Shown here: in pieces, positions 44,383 through 53,661 of the stretch | Position numbering within the stretch: the stretch's first letter is position 1 | Layout of the letters: the number at the start of each line of letters is the position of its first letter | NCBI GenBank assembly: GCA_963824475.1 | Contig: CAWGPR010000004.1 | Location: forward strand, 124,001-188,000 | DNA: 64,000 bases | From: Roseiarcus sp963824475 | Lineage (GTDB): Bacteria > Pseudomonadota > Alphaproteobacteria > Rhizobiales > Beijerinckiaceae | Reading direction: 5' to 3' | Position numbers and translations under genes: made by a program | Notes under the pieces: generated by a model | What the model saw: the letters and a program-made list of their open reading frames with translations, nothing else | The model's database searches: none | What the model was told of the DNA's origin: nothing

Positions 44383-45696
44383 ATGGCCGATCTCAGCACC
44401 AACTTCCTCGGCGTCCAATCGCCCAATCCGTTCTGGCTCGCCTCCGCCCCGCCCACAGATCGCAAGGTCAATGTCGAGCGCGCCTTCCGCGCCGGCTGGG
44501 GCGGCGTGGTGTGGAAGACGCTGGGCGAAGCCGGGCCGCCGATCGTCAACGTATCGGGGGCGCGCTATGGCGCGATCCATGGGCCCGACCGCCGGCTGAT
44601 CGCCATGAACAACATCGAGCTGATCACCGACCGCGATCTCGAAATCAACCTGCAGGAGATCAAGGAGGTCAAGCGCGCCTGGCCGGACCGCGCCCTCATC
44701 GTGTCGCTGATGGTCCCTTGTGACGAGAAGTCCTGGCAGGACATTCTCGCGCGCGTCGAGGAGACCGAATGCGACGGCGTCGAGCTCAATTTCGGCTGCC
44801 CGCACGGCATGTCGGAGCGCGGCATGGGGTCGGCGGTCGGCCAAGTGCCGGAATATGTCGAGATGGTCGCGCGCTGGTGCAAGGCGCACACGCGCATGCC
44901 GGTCATCGTCAAGCTGACGCCCAACATCACTGATGTCCGGCACCCGGCGCGGGCGGCGAAGAAAGGCAGCGCCGATGCGGTGTCGCTCATCAACACCATA
45001 AATTCGATCATGGGCGTCGATCTCGACGCCATGACGCCCGACGTCGCTATCGACGGCAAGGGCACGCACGGGGGCATGTGCGGCCCCGCCGTCAAGCCGA
45101 TCGCGCTGTCGATGGTGTCGGAAATCGCCCGTGATCCCACCTGCGCGGGCCTGCCGATCTCGGCCATCGGCGGAATCACCACTTGGCGCGACGCGGCGGA
45201 GTTCATCGCGCTCGGCGCCGGAACGGTGCAGGTCTGCACCGCAGCCATGACCTACGGCTTCAAGGTCGTCCAGGAGATGATCACCGGCCTTTCAGACTTC
45301 ATGGACGAAAAAGGCTATGGGCGAATCGAAGATTTCCGCGGCCGCGCGATCCCTTCGATCACCGACTGGCAGTATCTCAATCTCAATTACGTCGCCAAGG
45401 CCGAGATTAATCAGCAGCTCTGCATTCAGTGCGGCCGCTGCCACATCGTTTGCGAGGACACTTCGCATCAGGCGATCTTCGCCCGCATCAACGGCAAGCG
45501 CCAGTTCGTCGTCAATGAAGCCGAGTGCGTCGGCTGCAATTTGTGCGCGCTCGTCTGTCCGGTCGAGGACTGCATCGCGCTCGTGCACAAGACTGAAGGC
45601 GTCGACCCGCGCACCGGGCTCGACTACGCATTGCCGCCCGCCAACTGGACGACGCACCCGAACAACCCGGCGGTGCACGCGAAGGCGGCGGAATAG
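44383..45696 (+). CDS. preA: NAD-dependent dihydropyrimidine dehydrogenase, PreA subunit
   Basis: FMN catalytic subunit, 437 residues. The N-terminal domain is a dihydroorotate-dehydrogenase-like barrel with WLASAPPTDRKVNVERAF, LNFGCPHGMSERGMGSAVGQ and the catalytic loop region INSIMGVDLD. C-terminal ferredoxin motifs CIQCGRCHIVCEDTSH and CVGCNLCALVCPVEDC bind two 4Fe-4S clusters. It follows preT by 17 bases and forms the PreTA complex. The later pathway genes (dihydropyrimidinase, ureidopropionase) are not adjacent. Confidence 0.96.
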   Translation: MADLSTNFLGVQSPNPFWLASAPPTDRKVNVERAFRAGWGGVVWKTLGEAGPPIVNVSGARYGAIHGPDRRLIAMNNIELITDRDLEINLQEIKEVKRAWPDRALIVSLMVPCDEKSWQDILARVEETECDGVELNFGCPHGMSERGMGSAVGQVPEYVEMVARWCKAHTRMPVIVKLTPNITDVRHPARAAKKGSADAVSLINTINSIMGVDLDAMTPDVAIDGKGTHGGMCGPAVKPIALSMVSEIARDPTCAGLPISAIGGITTWRDAAEFIALGAGTVQVCTAAMTYGFKVVQEMITGLSDFMDEKGYGRIEDFRGRAIPSITDWQYLNLNYVAKAEINQQLCIQCGRCHIVCEDTSHQAIFARINGKRQFVVNEAECVGCNLCALVCPVEDCIALVHKTEGVDPRTGLDYALPPANWTTHPNNPAVHAKAAE

Positions 45697-45805
45697 CTGT
45701 CGGACGGCGAAACCCAATTGGCTTGACAGGTTTCAACGTCAAGCGGCCAAATGAACCGGCGTTTGCTTGGATGCGGTCGCTTTTCGCGGGCTCCGGTCCG
45801 CGAAC

Positions 45806-47272
45806 TCAACTCGCCTTCTGGATCGGGGGAAGATATTTGCCGAGCGTCGCCGGATCCTGGGCCTCTTTCGTCGGCAAGTAGATCCGATAGTTGATGCGAA
45901 AGAGTCCGTTCGTCGGGCTCGGCAGCCAGTTGCTCTCATGGCCGGCGGGCGCGTCGTTCTGGATGTAGAGGTCCAGCGATCCGTCCGCGTTGTAGGTCAG
46001 CCCCTTGGTCCGGTCGCCGATCGAAAAGCGATCGATCGGGTTCTTCACCAGCTGGAAATTGGCCCCATACATCGTAAACGACCAGAAGCCATATTTCAGC
46101 GTCGGCGGAAGCGCATCTTTGTCGAAATGGACGACGTACTTGTTTGCGCCGTCGAGCAGATAGGCGTCGCCGTCCTCGTAGGTGCTGAAGTACTCGGCCT
46201 CGTCGCGATCGTGAACAAAGAGCCCTTCGAGCGCGCCCGCCGCGCGATCGAAATAGTCGGAGCCGTAGGTTCCGGGGCGCAGGTTGTTCCAGCGCGTCGG
46301 ATAGGGCGTCCCGCGGAACTTGACCTTCCACTTCATGATTTGCGGCCCCATCGCCGCGGCGCGCGAGAGCCCTTCGTGGGCGGCCTCGTCGAGCTTGGCG
46401 ATGTCCATGGGTTGGCCGACGTCGATGCCGCCGCGGCCGAGCAGGATCAGAGCGGCCTCCTGGTCCGCCGGCGGCGGGTTCTCGGCGATGAGATCCGCGA
46501 CCGTCTGGAAATAGGCAAGGTCTCCCTGGTAGTCGGGGCGCGTGGCGAGTTCGGGGACCTTCACCTGGCCATGCTTGCTCGGATCGCCCCAGTTGCTGAG
46601 CGAGGTCGTCTTGAACTCGTCCTGGAGCGCGTTGACCTTTTTCAGATCCTCGGCGTCTTGCGGAACGACGCCGATGCGAATGGCGAACATCACCGTGTTG
46701 GTCGGCACGCGGTGCTCGATGACGCCCTGAGGCAACGTCCCCTTCCAGTTCGGGCCGACGAAGGCGTGGTTGCCGCCCTTTCCGCCGGTCGCGCGCGTGC
46801 CGATGTAGAAGAGATTGTTGGTATAGGCGTCTGCGACTTCGACGGACCAGTAGCGGTCGAGAATGTCGGGGGCGGTGAGAATGACTGGCTCGTCCTTAAG
46901 CTCGAGCAGCGCGCCGCTGTAAACAGTGTCGTTATTGGGCGTGTAGGGCATGATGTCGTTAGCGGTCGCCAACGTCTTCATGTGGCCGATCTCGTTGATC
47001 GGCGCCGCCGGCGCGAACTTCTTGGCTTTCTCCAGCGCGGCGGGATTCAAGCGCACCTTTCGCTCGCGCTCGAGCATCGTGAGCGGAAGCGTATAGATGT
47101 AGTTCTGGATGCCGACGGAATAGTTCCATTCCGCCTCGGACTTGGCGTCGGCCTGTCGAATCTCCTCTGCCGAAGGCGACGCCGGAGCCGCCTGAGCGAC
47201 CTTCTCTTGACCATGAGCGACAGAGGCCAACGCGACGATGCCGAGCCAAGCGGCTGTCAGGCGTTTGATCAT
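45806..47272 (-). CDS. Secreted DUF1254/DUF1214 protein
   Basis: A 488-residue protein with signal peptide (MIKRLTAAWLGIVALASVAHG), thus periplasmic. It carries the DUF1254 domain (YIYTLPLTMLERERK, PYTPNNDTVYSGALLELKDEP, DRYWSVEVADAYTNN, GTRATGGKGGNHAFVGPNW) followed by DUF1214 (KYGFWSFTMYGANFQLVKNPI, GDRTKGLTYNADGSLDLYIQ). These proteins are common in proteobacteria but have no assigned reaction. ATG 47272 follows GGAAAGAG; longer in-frame upstream codons are not native. It stands alone and is convergent with preA. Confidence 0.9.
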   Translation of the reverse strand: MIKRLTAAWLGIVALASVAHGQEKVAQAAPASPSAEEIRQADAKSEAEWNYSVGIQNYIYTLPLTMLERERKVRLNPAALEKAKKFAPAAPINEIGHMKTLATANDIMPYTPNNDTVYSGALLELKDEPVILTAPDILDRYWSVEVADAYTNNLFYIGTRATGGKGGNHAFVGPNWKGTLPQGVIEHRVPTNTVMFAIRIGVVPQDAEDLKKVNALQDEFKTTSLSNWGDPSKHGQVKVPELATRPDYQGDLAYFQTVADLIAENPPPADQEAALILLGRGGIDVGQPMDIAKLDEAAHEGLSRAAAMGPQIMKWKVKFRGTPYPTRWNNLRPGTYGSDYFDRAAGALEGLFVHDRDEAEYFSTYEDGDAYLLDGANKYVVHFDKDALPPTLKYGFWSFTMYGANFQLVKNPIDRFSIGDRTKGLTYNADGSLDLYIQNDAPAGHESNWLPSPTNGLFRINYRIYLPTKEAQDPATLGKYLPPIQKAS

Positions 47273-47569
47273 TCCCCGGTTCTCTTTCCTGTCTTTTCGG
47301 CGAACCGCGGCATGGGCGTTCGCGTCTCTTCTCGTTAAGAGGCGTGCGCGGTCGCGCGCCTCGTTGTTATCTTCCGACAAAAAAACGCCGACGCGCGGCG
47401 CAAAGAAAACGCCCAGAGTTTCTCGATATTCGATGGGCCATGTCGCGACGCATTGACGCACGTCAACCGGCGCGGGGCGCATCGTCGTCTTCACACGGCG
47501 GCAGTCCTCCAAGCCGTCACCGAGCAAGCCCGCGATTGGGTTTTGACCCGAGGAAAGGAGCGCGCGCCC

Positions 47570-48292
47570 TCATTCGGCGTCAGGCGGCGCCTTCTCCTTC
47601 AGCTTGCCGAACACCGAATTGACGTCGATCTTCTCGTCGGCCGGCTTGGGCTTCGCGGTCGGAACGCCGAACACTTCGAGCTGACTCGCGGGAGCGGGGA
47701 CGGGACGAGCGGTGGTGATCTCCGCCGACACCAGCGTCTGGCTGCGATCCTCCTCGACCTTGGGGCGTTCCTTGGCGGCGCGATTGACCTCGAAATCGAG
47801 GTCGATCTGCGAGCATAAGCCCAGCGTCACCGGGTCCATCGGCTGAAGATTCGCCGAGTTCCAGTGGGTGCGCTCGCGGATGGCCTGCAACGTGTGCTTG
47901 GTCGTCCCGACCAGCCGCATGATCTGCGCGTCCTTGAGCTCGGGGTGGTTGCGCAATAGCCACAACACGGCGTTCGGGCGGTCGTGCCGACGCGACAGCG
48001 GGGTATAGCGCGCGCCGCGGGGTTTCTTGAACTCGGGCGTGCGCACCTTCGCGGTCGCAAGATGAAGGCGATGGTCGGGGTCCTGCTCGCCGGCGGCGAT
48101 TTCCTCGCGCGTCAGCTGTCCGGTCGAGATCGGATCATAGCCCTTGATGCCCGTCGCCACTTCGCCGTCGGCGATCCCTTTCACTTCAAGCGGGTGCAGT
48201 TTGCAGAACTCGGCGATCTGGTCGAAGGTCAGCGAGGTGTTTTCGACCAGCCAGACGGCGGTCGCCTTCGGCATCAATGGCGCGTCGCTCAT
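47570..48292 (-). CDS. trcR: Cell-cycle transcriptional regulator TrcR (DUF1013)
   Basis: A 240-residue DUF1013 protein, an alphaproteobacterial family reported to bind RNA polymerase and act in the cell cycle. Seen: KATAVWLVENTSLTFDQIAEFCKLHPLEVKGIADG, then GYDPISTGQLTREEI, RPNAVLWLLRNHPELKDAQI, and TKHTLQAIRERTHWN, which are helix-turn-helix-like units. The C-terminal 60 residues are a charged, likely disordered linker ending FGKLKEK. No partner gene is adjacent. Confidence 0.92.
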   Translation of the reverse strand: MSDAPLMPKATAVWLVENTSLTFDQIAEFCKLHPLEVKGIADGEVATGIKGYDPISTGQLTREEIAAGEQDPDHRLHLATAKVRTPEFKKPRGARYTPLSRRHDRPNAVLWLLRNHPELKDAQIMRLVGTTKHTLQAIRERTHWNSANLQPMDPVTLGLCSQIDLDFEVNRAAKERPKVEEDRSQTLVSAEITTARPVPAPASQLEVFGVPTAKPKPADEKIDVNSVFGKLKEKAPPDAE

Positions 48293-48545
48293 GATCGAAA
48301 GCTCCTTGATGATCGTTTGCGCGCGCGCTCGCGGGTTTCGCCAAACGCGGCCTCAACGGATCAAACTTGAGAGGAAAACCGTTCTATAGGCACGGGCCGA
48401 GGAAATTGCAATGTTTCTGGGCGGCCTGGACGTCGATTAGCCAACCAAAATGCGTCCCCGGCTCTTGCCAAGGGTCCGGGCGGAAACCAAATGGCGCCCT
48501 GACTTCGCCATTCGGGCTCCGGCCCGCGGAACAACGGAACCTTTC

Positions 48546-48803
48546 ATGAAATACGCAATCCTCGCCGCCTTCGCTCTGACGCTGGCGTCGGCTGCGGCTC
48601 CCGCGCCCGCCGAGGCCAAGGGCTGCCTGAAGGGCGCGCTCGTCGGCGGCGTCGCCGGCCATTACGCCGGCCATCACGGAGTCATCGGCGCGATCAGCGG
48701 CTGCATTGTCGGCCGCCATCTCGCCAACCAAAAGGCGAAGCAGCAAGCGGCGCCGCCGGCTCCGCCCGCCCAAGCCGAGCCTGCGCCGAAGCCTAACGGA
48801 TAG
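48546..48803 (+). CDS. Small secreted glycine-zipper protein
   Basis: An 85-residue protein with a signal peptide (MKYAILAAFALTLASAAAPA, cleavage near PAEA). It then has a glycine-rich, partly hydrophobic core (GALVGGVAGHYAGHHG, ISGCIVGRHLAN) and a proline/alanine-rich tail. It contains two cysteines. The pattern is similar to, but not homologous over its length with, the glycine-zipper protein at 27783. The function is unknown; outer-membrane association is a guess. Confidence 0.65.
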   Translation: MKYAILAAFALTLASAAAPAPAEAKGCLKGALVGGVAGHYAGHHGVIGAISGCIVGRHLANQKAKQQAAPPAPPAQAEPAPKPNG

Positions 48804-48823
48804 GAATGCCGTTCGGCGGCGCT

Positions 48824-49888
48824 TCAAGCCTTGTTGTTGAGCGCGCGCTCGGATTTGGGGTCGAGCGGCCATCTCGGCCGACCGGGCGCGTCGAGCCCAT
48901 CGATCATCCCGAGCCGCAGCCGCTCCACCCCGGCCCAGGCGATCATCGCGCCGTTGTCGGTGCACAGTTTCTGCGGCGGCGCGACGAGCGGCAGACCAGA
49001 CTCGGCGCAGAAGCGCGTGAGCGCCTCGCGCAGCGCCCTATTGGCCGCGACGCCTCCGGCGACCACCACGGCGCGCGGAGCGACCCCAATTCGTCGGCGG
49101 AAGAGCTTCAGGCCGATGCGAATCCGATCCTCGACCACGTCGACCACCGCCGCCTGGAACGAGGCGCAGAGATCGGCGACGTCGCGCGGGCGCAACGGCG
49201 CGACCGACTCCGCCGCCAGACGCAGCGCCGTCTTGAGCCCGGACAGCGAAAAATCGGCGTCCGGCCGGCCGAGCAAGGGCCGGGGCAGCGCGAATCGAGT
49301 GGAATCGCCGCCTTCCGCCGCCGCCTCGACCGCTGGCCCGCCGGGAAAGGGCAGGCCCAACAGCTTGGCGGTCTTGTCGAATGCTTCGCCGATGGCGTCG
49401 TCCATGGTCGCGCCGAGCCGGTCATAGTCGCCGACGCCCTTGACCGCGAGGATCTGCGTGTGCCCGCCCGAGGCGATGAGCACGAGAAACGGAAAGGCGA
49501 CGCTCTCCGTGAGGCGCGCGGTCAGGGCGTGCGCCTCAAGGTGGTTGACGGCGACGAAAGGCTTGCCGCACGCCAACGCGACGCCCTTGCCCGCCATGAG
49601 CCCGACGAGCACGCCGCCAATCAGGCCCGGACCTGCGGCAGCCGCCACGCCGTCCAGATCCTTGGCCGCGACTTGGGCCCGCTTGAGCGCGCGCGCGATG
49701 AGCAAGTCGATGATCTCGACATGGGCGCGCGCCGCAATCTCCGGCACGACGCCGCCGAATGGCGCGTGTGCCGCGATCTGGCTCATCACCTCGTCGGCGA
49801 GAATTTCGCCCGTGCCGTCGGGCTTAAGCCGGACTACCGCCGCCGCGGTCTCGTCACAGGTCGTCTCAATGCCAAGGACTCGCATCAT
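48824..49888 (-). CDS. tsaD: tRNA threonylcarbamoyladenosine transferase TsaD
   Basis: Transfers the threonylcarbamoyl group to A37 of ANN-decoding tRNAs, with TsaB and TsaE. The 354-residue product starts MRVLGIETTCDETAAAVV. The metal motif HxxxH is in VNHLEAHALTA, SGGHTQIL follows, and VVAGGVAANRALREAL is the ATP-grasp-like loop. Length is normal. In Rhizobiales this gene is usually divergent from hemC; here the divergent neighbour is an unrecognised gene. Confidence 0.96.
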   Translation of the reverse strand: MMRVLGIETTCDETAAAVVRLKPDGTGEILADEVMSQIAAHAPFGGVVPEIAARAHVEIIDLLIARALKRAQVAAKDLDGVAAAAGPGLIGGVLVGLMAGKGVALACGKPFVAVNHLEAHALTARLTESVAFPFLVLIASGGHTQILAVKGVGDYDRLGATMDDAIGEAFDKTAKLLGLPFPGGPAVEAAAEGGDSTRFALPRPLLGRPDADFSLSGLKTALRLAAESVAPLRPRDVADLCASFQAAVVDVVEDRIRIGLKLFRRRIGVAPRAVVVAGGVAANRALREALTRFCAESGLPLVAPPQKLCTDNGAMIAWAGVERLRLGMIDGLDAPGRPRWPLDPKSERALNNKA

Positions 49889-50024
49889 GAAAAGCCCATA
49901 TAGCGTGAACGGGGGCTGAGAAAACCCGTTTTGAGGCGGCGGGACCGCCTTATCCTCTCAGGCGGGCGCCCACTCTGTCGCATCCTTCCGAGACATGGTA
50001 AGGGGTCCGCGACAGGAGCAAGCG

Positions 50025-50852
50025 ATGAGCAGCCTGATCGGGCCAAACGAAATTCGCGTCGTGATCCGGCCGGTCGAGGCCCGCGACTACGATCTTGGGC
50101 CGATTCCGGCCGAACTGTTCAAAAAGACGTTCGACGCGTTTCTGACGGCGCTCCTGGTGACGGACCGCGAACTTCAGCCTAAAGCGCGATCGAGCGAGTT
50201 CTTGATCTCTCAACTGGCGCTCAACCCTTACGAATTCGGCATTTTGGAGAAACGAAGAGCGCTTGGCCAAAATACCCCTTCGGCGATTGAGTTCTTCCGC
50301 CGGTGCGCCGAGGGCATTTACCGCAGCGATTACCAGACGGTCGTTCGCCATCTCCGGCTGACGAGGGCGTTTATCCGCATCGTCAAGGCGCTCGATCCCA
50401 ACTTTCACGTGCTGGCGCAATTCAACGACACAGAGTTGCCGATTGACGATTTCTTCCGTCGCCAGGTCGACCGGGTCGGGGCCAAGGACGACGGAGTGCG
50501 CGCGGACAACTGGTTCCTGGGCAGCGCGATCATGTCGTTCGAGGGACGGCTGGACGAAATCGACTATCGCGGCGCGGTATGGACCGGCGACCTGATGCTT
50601 CCCGCCGGAACGACACACATCGAATGCGTTCTGGACAAGTCCCAGGGCGAAGACGCCCTGAATCCATTCGGTAATAAGAATGTTTGCGTCACCGGACGAG
50701 CAATATACACTGGCGACAGTCAGCTTCCTGAGCGCATAGAGGTGCTGACGATCGAAGAAAGAACCCACGTTTCCGCCGCGATCGACATCCGAGGCTCGCT
50801 GCGGCTGGCGCCCTCAACGGACGAGGACAACGATCTTGATTGCGTCGAGTAG
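50025..50852 (+). CDS. Unrecognised protein paired with a PIN-like gene
   Basis: I do not recognise this family. The 275-residue protein has a strong start (ACAGGAGCAAGCG before ATG 50025). The N-terminal half is helical, IPAELFKKTFDAFLTALLV then FEFLISQ-like stretches, IEFFRRCAEGIYRSDY and LRLTRAFIRIVKALDP. From about residue 165 the protein looks beta-rich: IMSFEGRLDEIDYRGAVWTG, LDKSQGEDALNPFG, KNVCVTGRAIYTG and RIEVLTIEE, possibly an OB-like or barrel module. No signal or membrane helix. It overlaps the next gene by 17 bases, so the two are coupled; an antitoxin or effector-partner role is conceivable. Confidence 0.7.
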   Translation: MSSLIGPNEIRVVIRPVEARDYDLGPIPAELFKKTFDAFLTALLVTDRELQPKARSSEFLISQLALNPYEFGILEKRRALGQNTPSAIEFFRRCAEGIYRSDYQTVVRHLRLTRAFIRIVKALDPNFHVLAQFNDTELPIDDFFRRQVDRVGAKDDGVRADNWFLGSAIMSFEGRLDEIDYRGAVWTGDLMLPAGTTHIECVLDKSQGEDALNPFGNKNVCVTGRAIYTGDSQLPERIEVLTIEERTHVSAAIDIRGSLRLAPSTDEDNDLDCVE

Positions 50853-51441
50853 CGATAAGCATTTCCTCCATTCAAACGTCGTGCTTCGGCACGCGAACGG
50901 AGATTTGGGCGAGGCGGAACACCTCATCGAGACGATCCTGACCGAGGCGGCGGTCGCGAAGCGCCGGGTATGGGTCAGCAGCGTCCTGTTTGCGGAGCTT
51001 CGGCCGTCGACGTTCGTTCCCGGACGGTTCGCCACCCTGTTCGACTTGACCCGCTATATCCGGGCGCTGGCGACGCTGGTGACGCCGGACCCGAACGCGA
51101 TGCTGCGCGTCGCGAGGCTTAGGGACGCCAAATGGCTAATGCCCGGCCACGGCCATGAAGCCGAAGGGAAACCGCGATCGATGTCCCTCGGCGACGCCAT
51201 GCAGATCGCGTCGGCTTTGTGGGTCAAAGAGGCGATCGGCGTGCCCGACCTCGAGTTCCTCACCTTTGACGATTGGTGCTCCGACGGCTCGGAGCGCGGC
51301 GACCGCCTCTGCCTGCTGCATCTCCAAGACTATGCGGTCGACGCGGAGGTTCATGCGGACGTCAAGACGCCGATACGCTTGACGCGCGTCGAACCGGTCG
51401 CCCACGCGCAGTCCCAACCCCATTCCGTGCCGGCGGGGTGA
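50836..51441 (+). CDS. PIN-like domain protein with altered active site
   Basis: A 201-residue protein with PIN-domain layout. After the TTG start at 50836 the region FLHSNVVLRHANGD corresponds to the usual LDSN motif, but the first acidic residue is histidine. Later acidic positions look present: SSVLFAELRPS (glutamate), SLGDAMQIASALW (aspartate) and FLTFDDWCSDG. The loss of the first aspartate may impair nuclease activity, or the protein may be a binding variant. The start is uncertain because the frame before it belongs to the upstream gene. It converges on the acyltransferase gene. Confidence 0.65.
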   Translation: MIASSSDKHFLHSNVVLRHANGDLGEAEHLIETILTEAAVAKRRVWVSSVLFAELRPSTFVPGRFATLFDLTRYIRALATLVTPDPNAMLRVARLRDAKWLMPGHGHEAEGKPRSMSLGDAMQIASALWVKEAIGVPDLEFLTFDDWCSDGSERGDRLCLLHLQDYAVDAEVHADVKTPIRLTRVEPVAHAQSQPHSVPAG

Positions 51442-51476
51442 GCGCCCGGCCCGCGGTCACGGGCGGGCCGCCCGCC

Positions 51477-53651
51477 TCAGTTCTTGCCGGACAGAGCCAA
51501 TTCGGCGCCTATGACTGGCGCGAGCATGGTTCTGACGGCGAAGACTGAGCCTTTGAGGCTGTAGTGGCCGTAGTCGATGGCCAGCAGGTCTTCGGGCAGG
51601 TTCTCGCCGATTAACCGCCGGCAGCCCTCCGGGCCGCATAGCTTCGCCGCCTGCGAGAGATAGCGAACGCCTTCGCCCCAGTCTTTGGCCGCCAACTCGC
51701 GGTCAGTCTCGAGCGAGTCAGGCCTGACGCCGACCAATGAGAATTCCGCCGCCGCGCCCCGCTCGAGGACGTCGCGGCCGACAAGAATCGGCAGAACGGG
51801 GGCCCAGGTCGGAACCTGGCCGGCGACGATGATCGAGCGCACGCCGTCCGCGTGCAGGCGCCGCGCGCCGGCGACCAGCGCGTCAAGATAGCCGGGATAG
51901 CGCCAGTTGGCCTCGTGGTCGTATTGGGCGAAGTAGCCGCCGACGATGAGAATATCGGGCTTGATGGTTCGGATCGCGTCGAACACGTAGTCGTTGATCG
52001 CGCGGCATCGCGGCGTGCCCGCCACGCCCTGATCCATGGCGACGTTCTCGACCAGGGGTACGCAAAAGACGGAGGAGAGCGTCAGGAGGTTGGCTTTCGC
52101 GCCATAGACCTCCTGCAATCCGGCGAAGAGATGGGCGGCGTGCGAGTCGCCGACGATGAGAATCGTGGGCTTCCGCGGGTCGGCGATCGCCGCGCAATGA
52201 TGAGCCTCGAAGAAGCGCGCCGCCCGGGTGCGCTCCTCCTCGAGCGAATAGCGGATCTCATCGCGCTGATAGAAACAGCGCATGAGCGGCTGACCCTCGG
52301 CGCCATTGGCGGTGTAGTCGAAAATGCGATCCGCCAGCGGGGGGAAGCGGGACGGAAAGCCCTTCGAATCGTATGTCATCCGGCCGACGATTCCGGTCAG
52401 AGCGAGCAAGCCGACAAGGACCAACGCAGTCGCGAACGGCCAGCGGCGAAAGGGAGCCGCGACCGGCCGCTCGATCAGCCGGTAGGTGAGCGCGGCGAGC
52501 GCTACGGCGACGCCCGCGAGCGCGAACAGGACTGGCGTGGTCGGGAGCACGCCTGGCCAGATGCGGGCGAATGCGAACAGCGGCCAGTGCCATAAATAGA
52601 GCGGATAGGAGATCACGCCGAAGAAGCCAGCCACGCGATTGCCCAGCGCGATCTCGCCGGGAAGCGAACGCGGATTGGCGATAACCAGCGCGCATCCGGC
52701 GGTCGGAATCGCTGCAAGCCAGCCGGGAAAGGGCCGCGTCTCGTTCAGGAACAGGAAGGCGCCTAGCATCAGCGCGACCCCGGCTCCAGCGCCGATGTTG
52801 GCGATCCCTCTCGACGGATAGGGCAGCGCCTTGAGCCAGAAGACCTCGCGATAGGCGATCAGCGCGCCAAGCGCGAGCTCCCATGCGCGGGTCCAGGGCA
52901 GGTAGAACGCGGCGATCGGATCGATCGGAGTGAGGACGACGCTGAACGCGAACGAGGCGACGAACACGCTTAAGATGACGATAAGGACGAGCCGCCGCTC
53001 AAGCTTGAACAGCGCAAGCAGAAGGACCGACCAGGCGAGATAGAATTGCTCTTCGATGCTGAGTGACCACAGATGCAGAAGCGGCTTGGTCGTCGCGTCG
53101 GCGCCGAAATAGCCGCCGACGCCAGCGAGCCGCATGAGCCAGAAATTCACGGTGAAGTACGAGTTGCCGAGCAGGCCGCCGCCGATGTCGCGAAATTGCG
53201 TCGGCGCCGCCATGAACCATCCGACGATCCAAACGAAGCTCACCGTCACGAGCAGCGCTGGGAGAATGCGTTTGGCGCGCCGGGCGTAAAACATCGTGAG
53301 CGAGAAACGTCCGGCCGCGCACTGGGCCAGAATGATTCGTGAAATCAGAAAGCCCGAGATGACAAAAAAGATGTCGACGCCGGCGAAGCCGCCGGGGAGC
53401 CAGGCGCGATCGGCATGGAAGATGACCACGCCGAGGACCGCGAGCGCGCGCAATCCATTGATGTCGTCTCTGAAATCGAGCTTGGCCCCGGCTCGCGCCG
53501 CAGTGAGGTCAGGCGTTTCGAGGGCTTTGTCCAACAACGGGTCCTGTCGGCGGCCGGCAAAGCCCGACCGTTCGCCGCGAGGGGGTAAATCGCCTGACGA
53601 CAATCGGCAAGCGGCGGCTTCCTGCTTGGCCCTTCCGTCGGGGGGGCCCAT
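51477..53651 (-). CDS. Acyltransferase 3 with C-terminal SGNH domain (OafA/YrhL type)
   Basis: Membrane O-acyltransferase joined to a periplasmic SGNH hydrolase-like domain, about 724 residues. Seen: DINGLRALAVLGVVIFHAD (start of the acyltransferase domain with the catalytic histidine), FFVISGFLISRII, LWSLSIEEQFYLAW, and about ten membrane helices. The SGNH part starts at TILIVGDSHAAHLFAG and ends at the D-x2-H in AIDYGHYSLKG. Such proteins acetylate O-antigen, capsule or peptidoglycan sugars. The start is uncertain; ATG 53651 leaves a polar N-terminal region, and a TTG nearer 53535 is possible. Confidence 0.85.
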   Translation of the reverse strand: MGPPDGRAKQEAAACRLSSGDLPPRGERSGFAGRRQDPLLDKALETPDLTAARAGAKLDFRDDINGLRALAVLGVVIFHADRAWLPGGFAGVDIFFVISGFLISRIILAQCAAGRFSLTMFYARRAKRILPALLVTVSFVWIVGWFMAAPTQFRDIGGGLLGNSYFTVNFWLMRLAGVGGYFGADATTKPLLHLWSLSIEEQFYLAWSVLLLALFKLERRLVLIVILSVFVASFAFSVVLTPIDPIAAFYLPWTRAWELALGALIAYREVFWLKALPYPSRGIANIGAGAGVALMLGAFLFLNETRPFPGWLAAIPTAGCALVIANPRSLPGEIALGNRVAGFFGVISYPLYLWHWPLFAFARIWPGVLPTTPVLFALAGVAVALAALTYRLIERPVAAPFRRWPFATALVLVGLLALTGIVGRMTYDSKGFPSRFPPLADRIFDYTANGAEGQPLMRCFYQRDEIRYSLEEERTRAARFFEAHHCAAIADPRKPTILIVGDSHAAHLFAGLQEVYGAKANLLTLSSVFCVPLVENVAMDQGVAGTPRCRAINDYVFDAIRTIKPDILIVGGYFAQYDHEANWRYPGYLDALVAGARRLHADGVRSIIVAGQVPTWAPVLPILVGRDVLERGAAAEFSLVGVRPDSLETDRELAAKDWGEGVRYLSQAAKLCGPEGCRRLIGENLPEDLLAIDYGHYSLKGSVFAVRTMLAPVIGAELALSGKN

Positions 53652-53661
53652 ATTGCCGCGC

